A DNA stretch of 46,002 nucleotides from Hyphomicrobiales bacterium. GTDB lineage: Bacteria > Pseudomonadota > Alphaproteobacteria > Rhizobiales > Rhizobiaceae. Shown one piece after another: positions 15,266 to 24,331 of this stretch. The DNA lies in contig UBQW01000044.1 of assembly GCA_900467745.1 (NCBI GenBank), positions 77,353 through 123,354 on the forward strand, in the 5' to 3' direction. Under the pieces are notes generated by a model, which made no database searches, was not told the DNA's origin, and saw only the letters and a list, made by a program, of their open reading frames with translations. How positions within the stretch are numbered: position 1 is the first letter of the stretch; each line of letters starts with the position of its first letter. The translations under genes and the position numbers were made by a program.

Positions 15266-17334
15266 GCTCTCTCGATCCTGTAGCGGTCTTTCGCACCGAG
15301 GCGGCCGAATGCCTCGAAGCCATCGAGACGGGTCTTCTCGATCTGACGCACAAGCTCGACGACAAGGACGTCGTCGATGCCGTCTTCCGCGGCCTTCACA
15401 CGCTGAAGGGCTCGGGCTCGATGTTCGGCTTCGATGCGCTGGCCGCCTTCACGCATCATTGCGAAACGGCGTTCGACCGGGTTCGCAAGGGCGAGGTGCC
15501 GGCAACGGCCGAACTCGTCGCCGCCGTGCTTGCCGCTCAGGATCACATGCGTGCTCTCGTCGATCGGCCGGATGCCGATCACGGTGACACCGGCCAGCGG
15601 TTGCTGGCCCAGCTTCAAGCCGCCGTCGGCGAGACCTCGGGCGGCGCTGCTGCTCCCGCTGCTCAACCGGCCCCGGTTGCCGCTCCCGCGGCTGCCGCCA
15701 AGACCACCACATGGCGCATCCGCTTCAGCCTGCCCTCGAATTCGATGGCGAACGGCACCAATCCGCTCGGCTTGCTCGACGAGTTGCGCGACCTCGGCGA
15801 ATGCAGCGTCAAGGCCAATCTCTCCGCCATTCCTGTCCTCGACGAGATGGTTCCGACCGATCTCTACGTCACCTGGGACGTCGTTCTCACCAGCACGCAG
15901 GACCGCTCGGCGATCGACGACGTGTTCATCTTCGTCATGGACGACATGGAGCTTGAGGTCGAGGAGGTCGCCGGTCCGGTGGCTGAGCAAGCCAAGGCTG
16001 AACCGGTTGCTGTCGTGGCCGAAGTGAAGGCTGAGCCTGTCGTCGCAGCGCCCGTCGCGGCTGCGCCCGCAGTTGCCGCCACACCGGAATTCAAGCCTGT
16101 CGAGGCGGTGCCCGCCAAGCGCGAGAGCGCAGCACAGGCCGACCAGCGCCAGGCGAAGGCGGCCGAAAACGTTCGCGTCCCGGCCGAGCGCCTAGACGAA
16201 CTGATGGACCGCGTCGGCGAGCTCGTGATCGCCCAGTCGCGCCTCAGCCAGCTGGCGAGCGCCAGCGCCGATATCGCGCTTCGCTCGGTGTCCGAGGAAA
16301 TCGAGCGCCTGTCGGGCGAACTGCGCGACACGATGATGGTGCTCCGCATGGTGCCTGTCGCGACGCTGTTTTCGCGCTTCCGCCGCCTCGTTCACGATCT
16401 TGCTCGCGAAACGGGCAAGGTGATCGAGCTGGTGACCGAAGGCGAAAGCACCGAGGTCGACAAGACAGTGATCGAGCGTCTCGCCGATCCGCTCGTGCAT
16501 CTGGTGCGCAACTCGATCGACCACGGGCTGGAAACGCCGGCCGAGCGTCTGGCCGCGGGCAAGAGCGAAGCCGGCACGGTGACGCTTTCGGCACGTCAGG
16601 CGGGCGGCGAGGTGATCATCTCGATCAAAGACGACGGCCGTGGCATCAACCGCGATCGGGTCCGCGCCAAGGCGGAATCCTCCGGCCTCATCGCGCCCGG
16701 CCAGCCGCTCACCGATTCCGAACTGCTACAGCTGATCTTCGCGCCGGGCTTCTCCACGGCTGCGGCGATCACCAATCTTTCCGGCCGTGGCGTCGGCATG
16801 GATGTGGTCAAGAAGACAGTCGAGGCGCTGCGTGGCGCGATCGACATCACCAGCCTGAACGGCCAGGGTTCGGAAGTGTCGCTGCGCATTCCGCTGACGC
16901 TTGCGATCATCGACGGCCTGCTCGTGCGCGTCGGCAATGGCAGCTATGTCATTCCGCTTTCCGCCGTCGAGGAGTGCCTGGAGCTGTCGCTGGAAGAGGA
17001 CCTGCGTTCGCGCGGCCGCAGCTTCATCTCGCTGCGTGACAGCCTCGTGCCGTTCCTGAGGCTCCGCGATCTCTTCCGCACCGGCACCAAGCCTGATGTG
17101 CACCAGAAGGTCGTGGTCATCTCCACCGGCACGGAGCGCGTCGGCCTGGTGGTCGACCAGATCATCGGTGACCACCAGACGGTCATCAAGTCGATGTCGA
17201 AGCTGCACAACGACGTGTCCACCTTCTCGGGCGCCACCATTCTCGGCGACGGCAGCGTCGCCCTCATTCTCGACGTCGGCCATCTCGTGGCCGCCGGTCA
17301 GCAACAGGAAACACAGATGCGGGTGGCAGGATGA
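15262..17334 (+). CDS. cheA: Chemotaxis histidine kinase CheA
   Basis: A 690-residue kinase with the full domain order. P1 (Hpt) carries the phosphorylated His46 in GLHTLKGSGSMFG. An Ala/Pro-rich linker follows, then a P2-like domain (about 148-240, starting TTWRIRFSLP). P3 dimerisation begins at VRVPAERLDELMDRVGELV (about 300), the P4 ATP-binding domain has HLVRNSIDHG, DDGRGI and GRGVGMDVV (about 405-545), and P5 (CheW-like) completes the C-terminus. It takes signals from the receptors via CheW and phosphorylates CheY and CheB. Its stop overlaps the cheW start by 4 nt. All catalytic motifs are intact. Confidence 0.97.
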   Translation: MSSLDPVAVFRTEAAECLEAIETGLLDLTHKLDDKDVVDAVFRGLHTLKGSGSMFGFDALAAFTHHCETAFDRVRKGEVPATAELVAAVLAAQDHMRALVDRPDADHGDTGQRLLAQLQAAVGETSGGAAAPAAQPAPVAAPAAAAKTTTWRIRFSLPSNSMANGTNPLGLLDELRDLGECSVKANLSAIPVLDEMVPTDLYVTWDVVLTSTQDRSAIDDVFIFVMDDMELEVEEVAGPVAEQAKAEPVAVVAEVKAEPVVAAPVAAAPAVAATPEFKPVEAVPAKRESAAQADQRQAKAAENVRVPAERLDELMDRVGELVIAQSRLSQLASASADIALRSVSEEIERLSGELRDTMMVLRMVPVATLFSRFRRLVHDLARETGKVIELVTEGESTEVDKTVIERLADPLVHLVRNSIDHGLETPAERLAAGKSEAGTVTLSARQAGGEVIISIKDDGRGINRDRVRAKAESSGLIAPGQPLTDSELLQLIFAPGFSTAAAITNLSGRGVGMDVVKKTVEALRGAIDITSLNGQGSEVSLRIPLTLAIIDGLLVRVGNGSYVIPLSAVEECLELSLEEDLRSRGRSFISLRDSLVPFLRLRDLFRTGTKPDVHQKVVVISTGTERVGLVVDQIIGDHQTVIKSMSKLHNDVSTFSGATILGDGSVALILDVGHLVAAGQQQETQMRVAG

Positions 17335-17831
17335 GCGCGGCAGCCGAGAAGATCGACCATCATTGGAACTATGCCGACGAAGTCGAGGTGCTGACCTTCG
17401 ACATGAACGGCGAGACCTTCGCGCTCGAGGCGGTGATCGTCCAGGAAATCCTGGACCTGCTGCCGGAGACGGCGGTGCCGGGCGCGCAGCCCTTCGTCGC
17501 CAGCGTCATCAACTTTCGCGGCAAGGTCATTCCGCTGGCAGACCTGCGTCTGGCCTTCGGAATGGAGGGCACGGAAGCGACGATCGACAGCCGCATCATT
17601 GTCATCGAGGTCGATCTCGATGGCGAGGCGACGCTGGTCGGCCTTCGCACCGACAAGGTCAACGAGGTGACGACGCTGGCACGGGCAGCCAGCGAACCGC
17701 CACCGAGCGTCGGCATGCGCTGGCGCGCCGACTACATCAACTGCCTGGTGAAGCGCGGGGGCGAGTTCATCATCCTGCCCAATCTGCAGGCACTGTTTTC
17801 TTCACGACACGAGACATCGACCGCCGTTTAG
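17331..17831 (+). CDS. cheW: Chemotaxis coupling protein CheW (first copy)
   Basis: A 166-residue CheW domain that links receptors to CheA in the cytoplasmic array. Family features are VLTFDMNGETFALEAVIVQE, the conserved arginine in INFRGKVIPLADLR and GLRTDKVNEV. It overlaps cheA by 4 nt and is followed 30 bp later by the first mcp. A second, different CheW lies downstream in the same operon, so each may prefer one receptor type. Confidence 0.95.
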   Translation: MSAAAEKIDHHWNYADEVEVLTFDMNGETFALEAVIVQEILDLLPETAVPGAQPFVASVINFRGKVIPLADLRLAFGMEGTEATIDSRIIVIEVDLDGEATLVGLRTDKVNEVTTLARAASEPPPSVGMRWRADYINCLVKRGGEFIILPNLQALFSSRHETSTAV

Positions 17832-17861
17832 GCTGCGTCATCTAGGGGTAAGGGGTTAGAG

Positions 17862-19553
17862 ATGCGATTGACGATCAAGACGAAACTGGTGTCGGCGTTT
17901 GCCTTCATCATCTTAATGTTGCTGGGCACATCGACCTATTCGATCATCAGCCTGAGCGGCCTGAATGATTCCATTGGAGATGTGCTCTCCGGTCCGGCCG
18001 CGCGGTTGGAACTGGCGCAGACCATCAATATCGGCCAGCTGGAAGCGATCCGCCAGCAGAAGAACCTGCTGATGGCCAAGGACAACGCCGAAATCGAATC
18101 CTCGATCGCCAAGGGCGATGTGGGGCGCAAGGAATTCACGCAGGCGCTGGCATCGGTGCTGAAGATCGCCACCGAACAGGGCCGCCCGCGCTGGGAACAG
18201 GTCTCCGAGCTTTCGAAGCAGTTCTTCCAGGCTGACGATCAGATCCGTGAATTCGTGAAGGCCGGCAACGCGGAAGCCGCCAACAACGTCTCCGTGACCA
18301 CGGCGCGCGCTGCGGCCAACCAGATCGATACGGCGCTTGCGGAAATTCTCAAGCTCGAGAAGGAACGCATGAGCGTTGCCGATGATGACGCGGAAGCAAG
18401 CTATCAGGCAACCCGCCTGACGATGATCATCGCCGTCGCAGCTGCCTTCCTGTTTGCCGCCATCACCGCCTTCTGGATCGCCAGCACCATCTCCAAGGGT
18501 CTGAACCGCGCCAACAACGTGGTGCGCGAAGTCGCCGAGGGCGATCTCACGAAGATGGCCGAAATCACCAACCGCGACGAGATCGGTGAGCTGCTCGGCA
18601 ATGTCAACGTGATGATCGAGCGTCTGCGTGGCGTGGTCGGCGATGCGCTTTCGGCTTCCGAGAACGTCTCGGCCGGCAGCCAGGAACTCTCCGCGAGCTC
18701 CGAGCAGGTATCGCAGGGCGCGACCGAGCAGGCAGCGTCGGCTGAAGAAGCGTCTGCTTCGATGGAGGAGATGGCCGCCAACATCAAGCAGAATGCCGAC
18801 AACGCCGCGCAGACCGAGAAGATCGCTCGCCAGTCGGCCAAGGATGCGGAAGAGAGCGGCGCTGCCGTCAGCCGTGCCGTCGAAGCCATGCGCACCATCG
18901 CAGACAAGATCGTCATCGTGCAGGAAATCGCACGCCAGACCGATCTGCTCGCACTCAACGCCGCCGTCGAGGCAGCGCGTGCCGGCGAACATGGCAAGGG
19001 CTTCGCAGTGGTTGCTTCGGAAGTTCGCAAGCTTGCCGAACGCAGCCAGTCCGCCGCCGCCGAGATCAGCGCCATGTCGGGTGATACGGTCAAGGCCGCC
19101 AGCAATGCCGGCGACATGCTCGGCCGCCTGGTTCCGGATATCCGCAAGACCGCCGAGCTCGTCTCCGAGATCAGCGCCGCTTGCCGTGAGCAGGATATCG
19201 GTGCTGCCCAGATCAACGAAGCGATCCAGCAGCTCGACAAGGTGACGCAGCAGAACGCCGGTGCCTCCGAGCAGATGTCGGCCACCTCTGAAGAACTCGC
19301 GGCCCAGGCCGAGGAACTTCAGGCCTCGATCGCCTTCTTCAAGGTTGACGGCACGGGCAGCAAGGCCGCCTTCAAGAAGCCGGCTGCCAAGCCAGCCGCC
19401 AAGGCTCCTCCCGCACGGCCGACCGTGGCCAGCAACAAGAACGTCAACACCCGCTCGGTCGCCGCCCAGCAGGCGCGTGCCAAGGGCTTTGCTCTCGACA
19501 TGTCGATGGGCGGTCCTGACGCCAGCGACGACGATTTCCGCGAAAGCGCGTGA
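17862..19553 (+). CDS. Methyl-accepting chemotaxis protein (first)
   Basis: A 563-residue transmembrane receptor. TM1 is at residues 8-30, the periplasmic part is a helical bundle (about 31-186), TM2 is at 187-209, followed by one HAMP domain and a long cytoplasmic hairpin. The tip is EIARQTDLLALNAAVEAARA, the near-invariant CheA/CheW contact, at about residues 352-372. A linker rich in Lys, Ala and Pro leads to the tail QQARAKGFALDM and DDDFRESA. There is no NWETF-type pentapeptide. The periplasmic domain gives no ligand. Its signalling module is almost identical to that of the second receptor. Confidence 0.95.
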   Translation: MRLTIKTKLVSAFAFIILMLLGTSTYSIISLSGLNDSIGDVLSGPAARLELAQTINIGQLEAIRQQKNLLMAKDNAEIESSIAKGDVGRKEFTQALASVLKIATEQGRPRWEQVSELSKQFFQADDQIREFVKAGNAEAANNVSVTTARAAANQIDTALAEILKLEKERMSVADDDAEASYQATRLTMIIAVAAAFLFAAITAFWIASTISKGLNRANNVVREVAEGDLTKMAEITNRDEIGELLGNVNVMIERLRGVVGDALSASENVSAGSQELSASSEQVSQGATEQAASAEEASASMEEMAANIKQNADNAAQTEKIARQSAKDAEESGAAVSRAVEAMRTIADKIVIVQEIARQTDLLALNAAVEAARAGEHGKGFAVVASEVRKLAERSQSAAAEISAMSGDTVKAASNAGDMLGRLVPDIRKTAELVSEISAACREQDIGAAQINEAIQQLDKVTQQNAGASEQMSATSEELAAQAEELQASIAFFKVDGTGSKAAFKKPAAKPAAKAPPARPTVASNKNVNTRSVAAQQARAKGFALDMSMGGPDASDDDFRESA

Positions 19554-19666
19554 TCAAGAAACATGTCGTGGCCGGATGACCGGCCACGACACTCATATGC
19601 CAACGAATGGATCGTTGGAGGCAGGGCGTGCGACAGCCGCCGGCCATGAGCGGATGCTCCCATTTT

Positions 19667-19787
19667 CAACAAGAATTTCAGCGCCCGCTCGGTCTCGGCC
19701 CAGTAGGCGCGCGCCAAGGGGTTTGCTCTCGACATGTCGATGGGTGGTCCTGACGCCGGCGACGACGATTTTCTCGAAAGCGCTTGA
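19667..19787 (+). pseudogene. Relic of a third mcp: decayed receptor C-terminal tail
   Basis: About 120 bp in the gap between the two mcp genes match the last codons of the first mcp: AACAAGAA, then CCCGCTCGGT, GCCAAGG, GCTCTCGACATGTCGATGGG and GACGACGATTT are shared. Translated, it reads as the tail of a receptor but is broken twice: the CAG of the QQARAKGF motif has become TAG, and one extra G in GGGG shifts the frame. It then regains the ending DDDF-ESA and a TGA. Nothing upstream of it codes for a receptor body, so it is a leftover of a deleted or recombined copy. Confidence 0.75.
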
Positions 19788-19968
19788 TTTGAGTTTCGTC
19801 GCACCGAGCCGGTGGCGCGGTACGACAACCCGAAGTGTGAATACGTCGGTCGAAATATCCGGGTTCCGGAGATCGCAGAAGGGTGGATGTACAGTCTTCC
19901 TGCGCCTGTCATGCCACCATTTCCCCAATGGGGCGTCTTTAATACTGCGATTTCAAGGACATGAAGAA

Positions 19969-21777
19969 ATGCGGTTTACCATCAAATTGAAACTGGCCAT
20001 CGCCTTTGGCCTGATGATCGTCTTGCTGTTGGCGACGGCCGGCTATGGCATCTACAGCCTCTCCAATCTCAACAACGCGATCAGCGATGTGATCGCCGGA
20101 CCGGCCAAGCGTCTCGAGCAGGCACAGAACCTCGGCAACTACCAGCTGCGCATCGTTCGCGCGCAGATGAACATGGCGACCGCCACGAAGCCTGAAGATG
20201 TCGCCAAGTACATCGACGCCAGCAACAGCAACCGCAAGCAGTTCTCCGAAACCCGCCAGTGGCTGTTCGACAACAACACCAGCGAAGCCGGCAAGAAGGG
20301 CTGGCAGGATGTCGGCGAGCTTGAGACGAAGCTCTATGCACTCGATGATCGCATTCACCAGCTCGCTCAGGACGGCAATGGCGCGGAAGCCGTTCGTCTG
20401 GCGACGAACGAGGGACGGTCGATCGTCGATGACATTGAAACAGTGACCCAGGCTCGCGTCGACGCTAACCGCGCCGCGATGCAGCAGGCCGATGCAGACA
20501 CGACTGCGCAGTATCTGACTACGCGCAACTTCATCTTCGCTGTCGCCGGTGTTGCGCTGCTCATGGCCATCGCCGCCGCTCTCTGGATCGCACTCGGCAT
20601 CAGCGCCGGTCTCAACAAGGCGAAGGCCGCCGTCAGCGCAGTTGCCATCGGCGATCTCGATCAGGACGTCCTCGTCAAGACCAACGACGAGATCAAGGAT
20701 CTGGTCGATATGCTGAACGTCATGACCGCAAACCTGCGCAACACCGCAAACATCGCCACGCAGATTTCGAACGGCGACCTGACCGTCGCGCCGAAGCCGC
20801 TGTCTGACAAGGATACGCTTGGTCTTGCGCTGGAGCAGATGGTCGAGCGCCTGCGTGGCGTCGTCGCCGATGCGATCGCAGCCGCTGAAAACGTCTCGTC
20901 TGGCAGCCAGGAACTGTCGGCGAGCTCCGAGCAGGTGTCGCAGGGCGCGACTGAACAGGCAGCATCCGCCGAAGAAGCCTCTGCTTCGATGGAAGAGATG
21001 GCCGCCAACATCAAGCAGAACGCTGACAATGCCGCGCAGACCGAGAAGATCGCTCGCCAGTCCGCCAAGGATGCCGAGGCTTCCGGTGACGCTGTAACCC
21101 GCGCCGTCGAGGCAATGCGCACGATCGCCGAGAAGATCGGCATCGTCCAGGAAATCGCTCGCCAGACCGACCTGCTTGCGCTGAACGCCGCCGTCGAGGC
21201 AGCGCGTGCCGGCGAGCATGGCAAGGGCTTTGCAGTCGTGGCTTCGGAAGTTCGCAAACTTGCGGAGCGCAGCCAGTCTGCCGCCGCCGAGATCAGCGCC
21301 ATGTCGGGTGATACCGTCAAGGCCGCCAGCGAAGCCGGCGATATGCTTGGCCGCCTGGTTCCGGATATTCGCAAGACGGCGGAACTGGTCTCCGAGATCA
21401 GCGCCGCTTGCCGCGAGCAGGACATCGGCGCCTCGCAGATCAACGAAGCGATCCAGCAGCTCGACAAGGTGACCCAGCAGAACGCTGGCGCATCGGAAGA
21501 GATGTCAGCAACCTCGGAAGAACTGGCGAGCCAGGCGGAAGAACTGCAGACCTCGATCGCCTTCTTCAAGGTCGACATGGCCGGCAGCCGCGACAGCCGC
21601 AAGCCTGCCGCCCGGATCAGCGTTCGCAGCCCCGCGCCCGCTGCCGCCCGCAAGCCTGCTTCCAAGCCGGCGGCCAACTCGGTCTCGGCGCAGCAGGCGC
21701 GCGCCAAGGGCTTCGCACTCGACATGGCCATGGGCGGACCCGATGACGGTGACGCCGATTTCAAGGAAAGCGCATAA
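19969..21777 (+). CDS. Methyl-accepting chemotaxis protein (second, tandem HAMP)
   Basis: A 602-residue receptor. TM1 spans residues 8-30, a periplasmic helical bundle follows, TM2 is at about 186-208, then two HAMP-like units in a row (the first around VAIGDLDQDVLVKTNDEI, the second around ISNGDLTVAPKPLSDKD), then the signalling hairpin with tip EIARQTDLLALNAAVEAARA near residue 400. The tail repeats the QQARAKGFALDM motif and ends DADFKESA. The start is the ATG after GAAGAA. The frame is open far upstream but that stretch is out of frame with any known protein and crosses the mcp relic. It is followed 1 nt later by cheW. Confidence 0.95.
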   Translation: MRFTIKLKLAIAFGLMIVLLLATAGYGIYSLSNLNNAISDVIAGPAKRLEQAQNLGNYQLRIVRAQMNMATATKPEDVAKYIDASNSNRKQFSETRQWLFDNNTSEAGKKGWQDVGELETKLYALDDRIHQLAQDGNGAEAVRLATNEGRSIVDDIETVTQARVDANRAAMQQADADTTAQYLTTRNFIFAVAGVALLMAIAAALWIALGISAGLNKAKAAVSAVAIGDLDQDVLVKTNDEIKDLVDMLNVMTANLRNTANIATQISNGDLTVAPKPLSDKDTLGLALEQMVERLRGVVADAIAAAENVSSGSQELSASSEQVSQGATEQAASAEEASASMEEMAANIKQNADNAAQTEKIARQSAKDAEASGDAVTRAVEAMRTIAEKIGIVQEIARQTDLLALNAAVEAARAGEHGKGFAVVASEVRKLAERSQSAAAEISAMSGDTVKAASEAGDMLGRLVPDIRKTAELVSEISAACREQDIGASQINEAIQQLDKVTQQNAGASEEMSATSEELASQAEELQTSIAFFKVDMAGSRDSRKPAARISVRSPAPAAARKPASKPAANSVSAQQARAKGFALDMAMGGPDDGDADFKESA

Positions 21778-21778
21778 T

Positions 21779-22285
21779 ATGGCAACCACCTCCCAGGAAG
21801 CGCAGTTCGTCACCTTCAGCCTCGGCGAGGAAATCTTCGCCGTGCCTGTGGAGGTGGTTCGCGAGATCCTCGACTATGCCGAGGCCTTCAAGATCCCGAA
21901 TGGTCCCGACTACCTCCTTGGCCTGCGCGACGTGCGCGGCCAGGGCGTCCCGACCATCGATCTCAGGCTGAAGCTCGGCATGTCGAAGACGGTTCCGACC
22001 TCGCACACGCGGGTTCTCGTGCTCGACATTCCAATGGAAAATCGGCCCGCGGAGGGCCGGCCAATGGAGAGCCGGCTTCTCACGCTCGGCCTCGTCGCCG
22101 ACCGGGTCTTCGAGGTCACGCCATTCCGCAACGATCAGATCGAGGCGGCGCCTGACATCGGCGTGCGCTGGCGCTCGGATTACATTTCCGGCGTCGTGCG
22201 CCGGGAAACCGGATTCGTCGTCATCGTCGATCTCGCGCGGCTTCTGTCGCGCGAGGATGCCTCCGCCCTGCAATCGGCCGCCTGA
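21779..22285 (+). CDS. cheW: Chemotaxis coupling protein CheW (second copy)
   Basis: A 168-residue CheW domain: FVTFSLGEEIFAVPVEVVRE, the conserved arginine region LRDVRGQGVPTIDLRLKLG and GLVADRVFEV. It differs from the first copy throughout and has a short insert rich in Arg, Glu and Pro near residues 82-95. The start lies one base after the preceding mcp stop and uses AAGGAAA inside that gene as its ribosome site, so it is coupled to the second receptor. Confidence 0.95.
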   Translation: MATTSQEAQFVTFSLGEEIFAVPVEVVREILDYAEAFKIPNGPDYLLGLRDVRGQGVPTIDLRLKLGMSKTVPTSHTRVLVLDIPMENRPAEGRPMESRLLTLGLVADRVFEVTPFRNDQIEAAPDIGVRWRSDYISGVVRRETGFVVIVDLARLLSREDASALQSAA

Positions 22286-22311
22286 GCGGACACGCTGGAG
22301 TATTTTGACTT

Positions 22312-23166
22312 ATGAGCATGGCTGCCGTTGAGACCCAGATGGTGGGCGACAGGATCAGCAAGCGGAATTTCGAGAAGCTTGCACAGTTCATCTATGACTA
22401 TAGCGGCATCAAGATGCCGCCGACTAAGCTGACGATGCTCGAAGGCCGGCTTCGCCGCCGGCTGCGGGCAACGCAGCACGCGACCTTCGACGACTATTGC
22501 GACTTCCTGTTTCACGATGACGGGCTGGAGCAGGAGACGGTTTATCTGATCGACGCGGTGACGACCAACAAGACCGACTTCTTCCGCGAGGCGCGCCACT
22601 TCGAATACATGCAGCAGGTGGCGCTTCCCGCACTGGTTTCGAGCGGCGTCCGCACGATCCGCACCTGGAGTTCCGCCTGCTCCACGGGGGCCGAACCCTA
22701 TACGATGGCCATGGTGCTCGAAGAGTTCGTCAACGACCGGCGCGATCTTAACTACAGCATTCTCGCGACCGATCTCAGCACCGACGTGCTGGCGACGGCG
22801 CGGCGGGGCATCTATTCCGAGGATCTGGTGCATCCGGTGCCGCGCGAGTTGCAGCGGAAATATGTGATGGTCGCCAAGCAGAAGGATCGCCGCGAGGTCC
22901 GCATCTCGGCCGATCTGCGCAGCCGCGTCGGCTTCGCCCGCATGAACCTGATGGACGAAAACTATCCCGTCGGCGAGGGGATGCACATGATCTTCTGCCG
23001 CAACGTGCTGATCTACTTCGACAAGCCGACGCAATCGGGCGTATTGAAGCGTCTATGCGCGCGGCTTCTGCCGGGTGGCTACATGTTCATCGGCCACTCC
23101 GAATCCATCACCGGTATCGACCTGCCCCTGAAGCAGGTTTCCAACACCGTGTTCCAGCGCATCTAG
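22312..23166 (+). CDS. cheR: Chemoreceptor methyltransferase CheR
   Basis: A 284-residue SAM-dependent methyltransferase that methylates glutamates on the receptors for adaptation. It has the N-terminal helical domain with LEGRLRRRLRA, the SAM-binding motif WSSACSTGAEPYTMAM (about residue 117) and FCRNVLIYFDKPTQ near residue 228. The receptors here lack the aromatic pentapeptide that tethers CheR in enterobacteria, so it probably works without such a tether. The ATG at +6 is an alternative start. Confidence 0.96.
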   Translation: MSMAAVETQMVGDRISKRNFEKLAQFIYDYSGIKMPPTKLTMLEGRLRRRLRATQHATFDDYCDFLFHDDGLEQETVYLIDAVTTNKTDFFREARHFEYMQQVALPALVSSGVRTIRTWSSACSTGAEPYTMAMVLEEFVNDRRDLNYSILATDLSTDVLATARRGIYSEDLVHPVPRELQRKYVMVAKQKDRREVRISADLRSRVGFARMNLMDENYPVGEGMHMIFCRNVLIYFDKPTQSGVLKRLCARLLPGGYMFIGHSESITGIDLPLKQVSNTVFQRI

Positions 23167-23178
23167 GTCAAAGAGCAT

Positions 23179-24273
23179 ATGGGCAAGAAGATCCGCGTTC
23201 TCGTCATCGACGATTCCGCAAGCGTTCGCCAGACGCTCGTTCGCGTGCTGCAGGAAGATCCCGATATCGAGATCATGGGGGTCGCGACCGATCCCTTCAT
23301 GGCGGCGAAGAAGATCCAGGAAGAGATTCCCGATGTCATCACGCTCGATGTCGAGATGCCACGCATGGATGGCATCACCTTCCTGCGCAAGCTGATGTCG
23401 CAGCGGCCGATCCCCGTCGTCATGTGCTCGTCGCTGACGGAGGCGGGGTCGGAAACGCTGATGCAGGCGCTGGAGGCCGGCGCCGTCGACGTGATCCTGA
23501 AATCGAAGATCGGCGCTGCCGACAGTCTGGCCGACGATGCCGTCCGGATCCGCGAGGCGGTGAAGAGCGCCTCGCATGCGCGCCTCGGCAATGTCAGACG
23601 CAACGTCAACAGCCTGCGGCCCGGCGCGCCGATGCCGGCCCAGAAGCTGACGGCGGATGCGATGCTGCCGCCGCCGTCAGGCAAGGCGATGGCCAAGACG
23701 ACCGAGATGGTGGTCTGCGTCGGCGCGTCGACCGGTGGAACCGAGGCGCTGCGCGAGTTTCTGGAGGCGCTGCCGGCCAATGCGCCTGGGATCGTCATCG
23801 TCCAGCACATGCCGGAAAAATTCACCGCGGCATTTGCCAAGCGGCTGAACAGCCTGTGCGAGGTCGAGGTCAAGGAGGCCGTCGATGGCGATCCCGTGCT
23901 GCGCGGCCATGTGCTGATCGCGCCTGGCGATAGCCACATGCTGCTCGAGCGGCGCGGCGCGCGCTATCACGTTGCGGTCAAGAGCGGCCCGCTGGTCTCG
24001 CGCCACCGGCCTTCGGTCGATGTGTTGTTCCGCTCGGCGGCGCGTTCGGCCGGCTCCAACGCCATGGGCATCATCATGACCGGGATGGGCGATGATGGCG
24101 CCAAGGGCATGCTTGAGATGCACCAGGCCGGCGCCTACACGGTGGCGCAGGACGAGGCGACCTCCGTGGTCTTCGGCATGCCGAAGGAGGCGATCGCCAA
24201 GGGCGGGGTGGACCGCATCCTGCCATTGGAGCAGATCGCCCGTGAGGTTTTGATCACGCAGCAGAAGTTCTGA
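23179..24273 (+). CDS. cheB: Chemoreceptor glutamate methylesterase CheB
   Basis: A 364-residue protein. An N-terminal receiver domain (Asp11-Asp12, phosphorylation site Asp57 in TLDVEMPRMDG) is joined by a linker to a methylesterase/deamidase domain. The catalytic triad is Ser184 (GASTGG), His210 (VQHMP) and Asp306 (GMGDDGA). CheA phosphorylation relieves inhibition by the receiver domain, and CheB then removes methyl groups added by CheR. It is the last gene of the operon and is followed by a strong terminator. Confidence 0.97.
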   Translation: MGKKIRVLVIDDSASVRQTLVRVLQEDPDIEIMGVATDPFMAAKKIQEEIPDVITLDVEMPRMDGITFLRKLMSQRPIPVVMCSSLTEAGSETLMQALEAGAVDVILKSKIGAADSLADDAVRIREAVKSASHARLGNVRRNVNSLRPGAPMPAQKLTADAMLPPPSGKAMAKTTEMVVCVGASTGGTEALREFLEALPANAPGIVIVQHMPEKFTAAFAKRLNSLCEVEVKEAVDGDPVLRGHVLIAPGDSHMLLERRGARYHVAVKSGPLVSRHRPSVDVLFRSAARSAGSNAMGIIMTGMGDDGAKGMLEMHQAGAYTVAQDEATSVVFGMPKEAIAKGGVDRILPLEQIAREVLITQQKF

Positions 24274-24295
24274 GGCGCGACGATAAACAGATGAG

Positions 24296-24327
24296 AGCCG
24301 GCGGTGTGCGAGCACCGCCGGCTTTTT
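24296..24327 (+). terminator. Rho-independent terminator of the chemosensory operon
   Basis: A perfect 11-bp GC-rich stem (AGCCGGCGGTG / CACCGCCGGCT) with a 6-nt loop, followed by five T residues on the plus strand. It lies 22 bp after the cheB stop and just before the converging SDR gene's stop. Confidence 0.9.
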
Positions 24328-24331
24328 GCGT

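Noticed and set aside
19261..19968. Upstream extension of the second mcp as one long reading frame
   Set aside because: The extra 236 codons are an out-of-frame reading of the first mcp and of the mcp relic. A proper start with two membrane helices lies at 19969.
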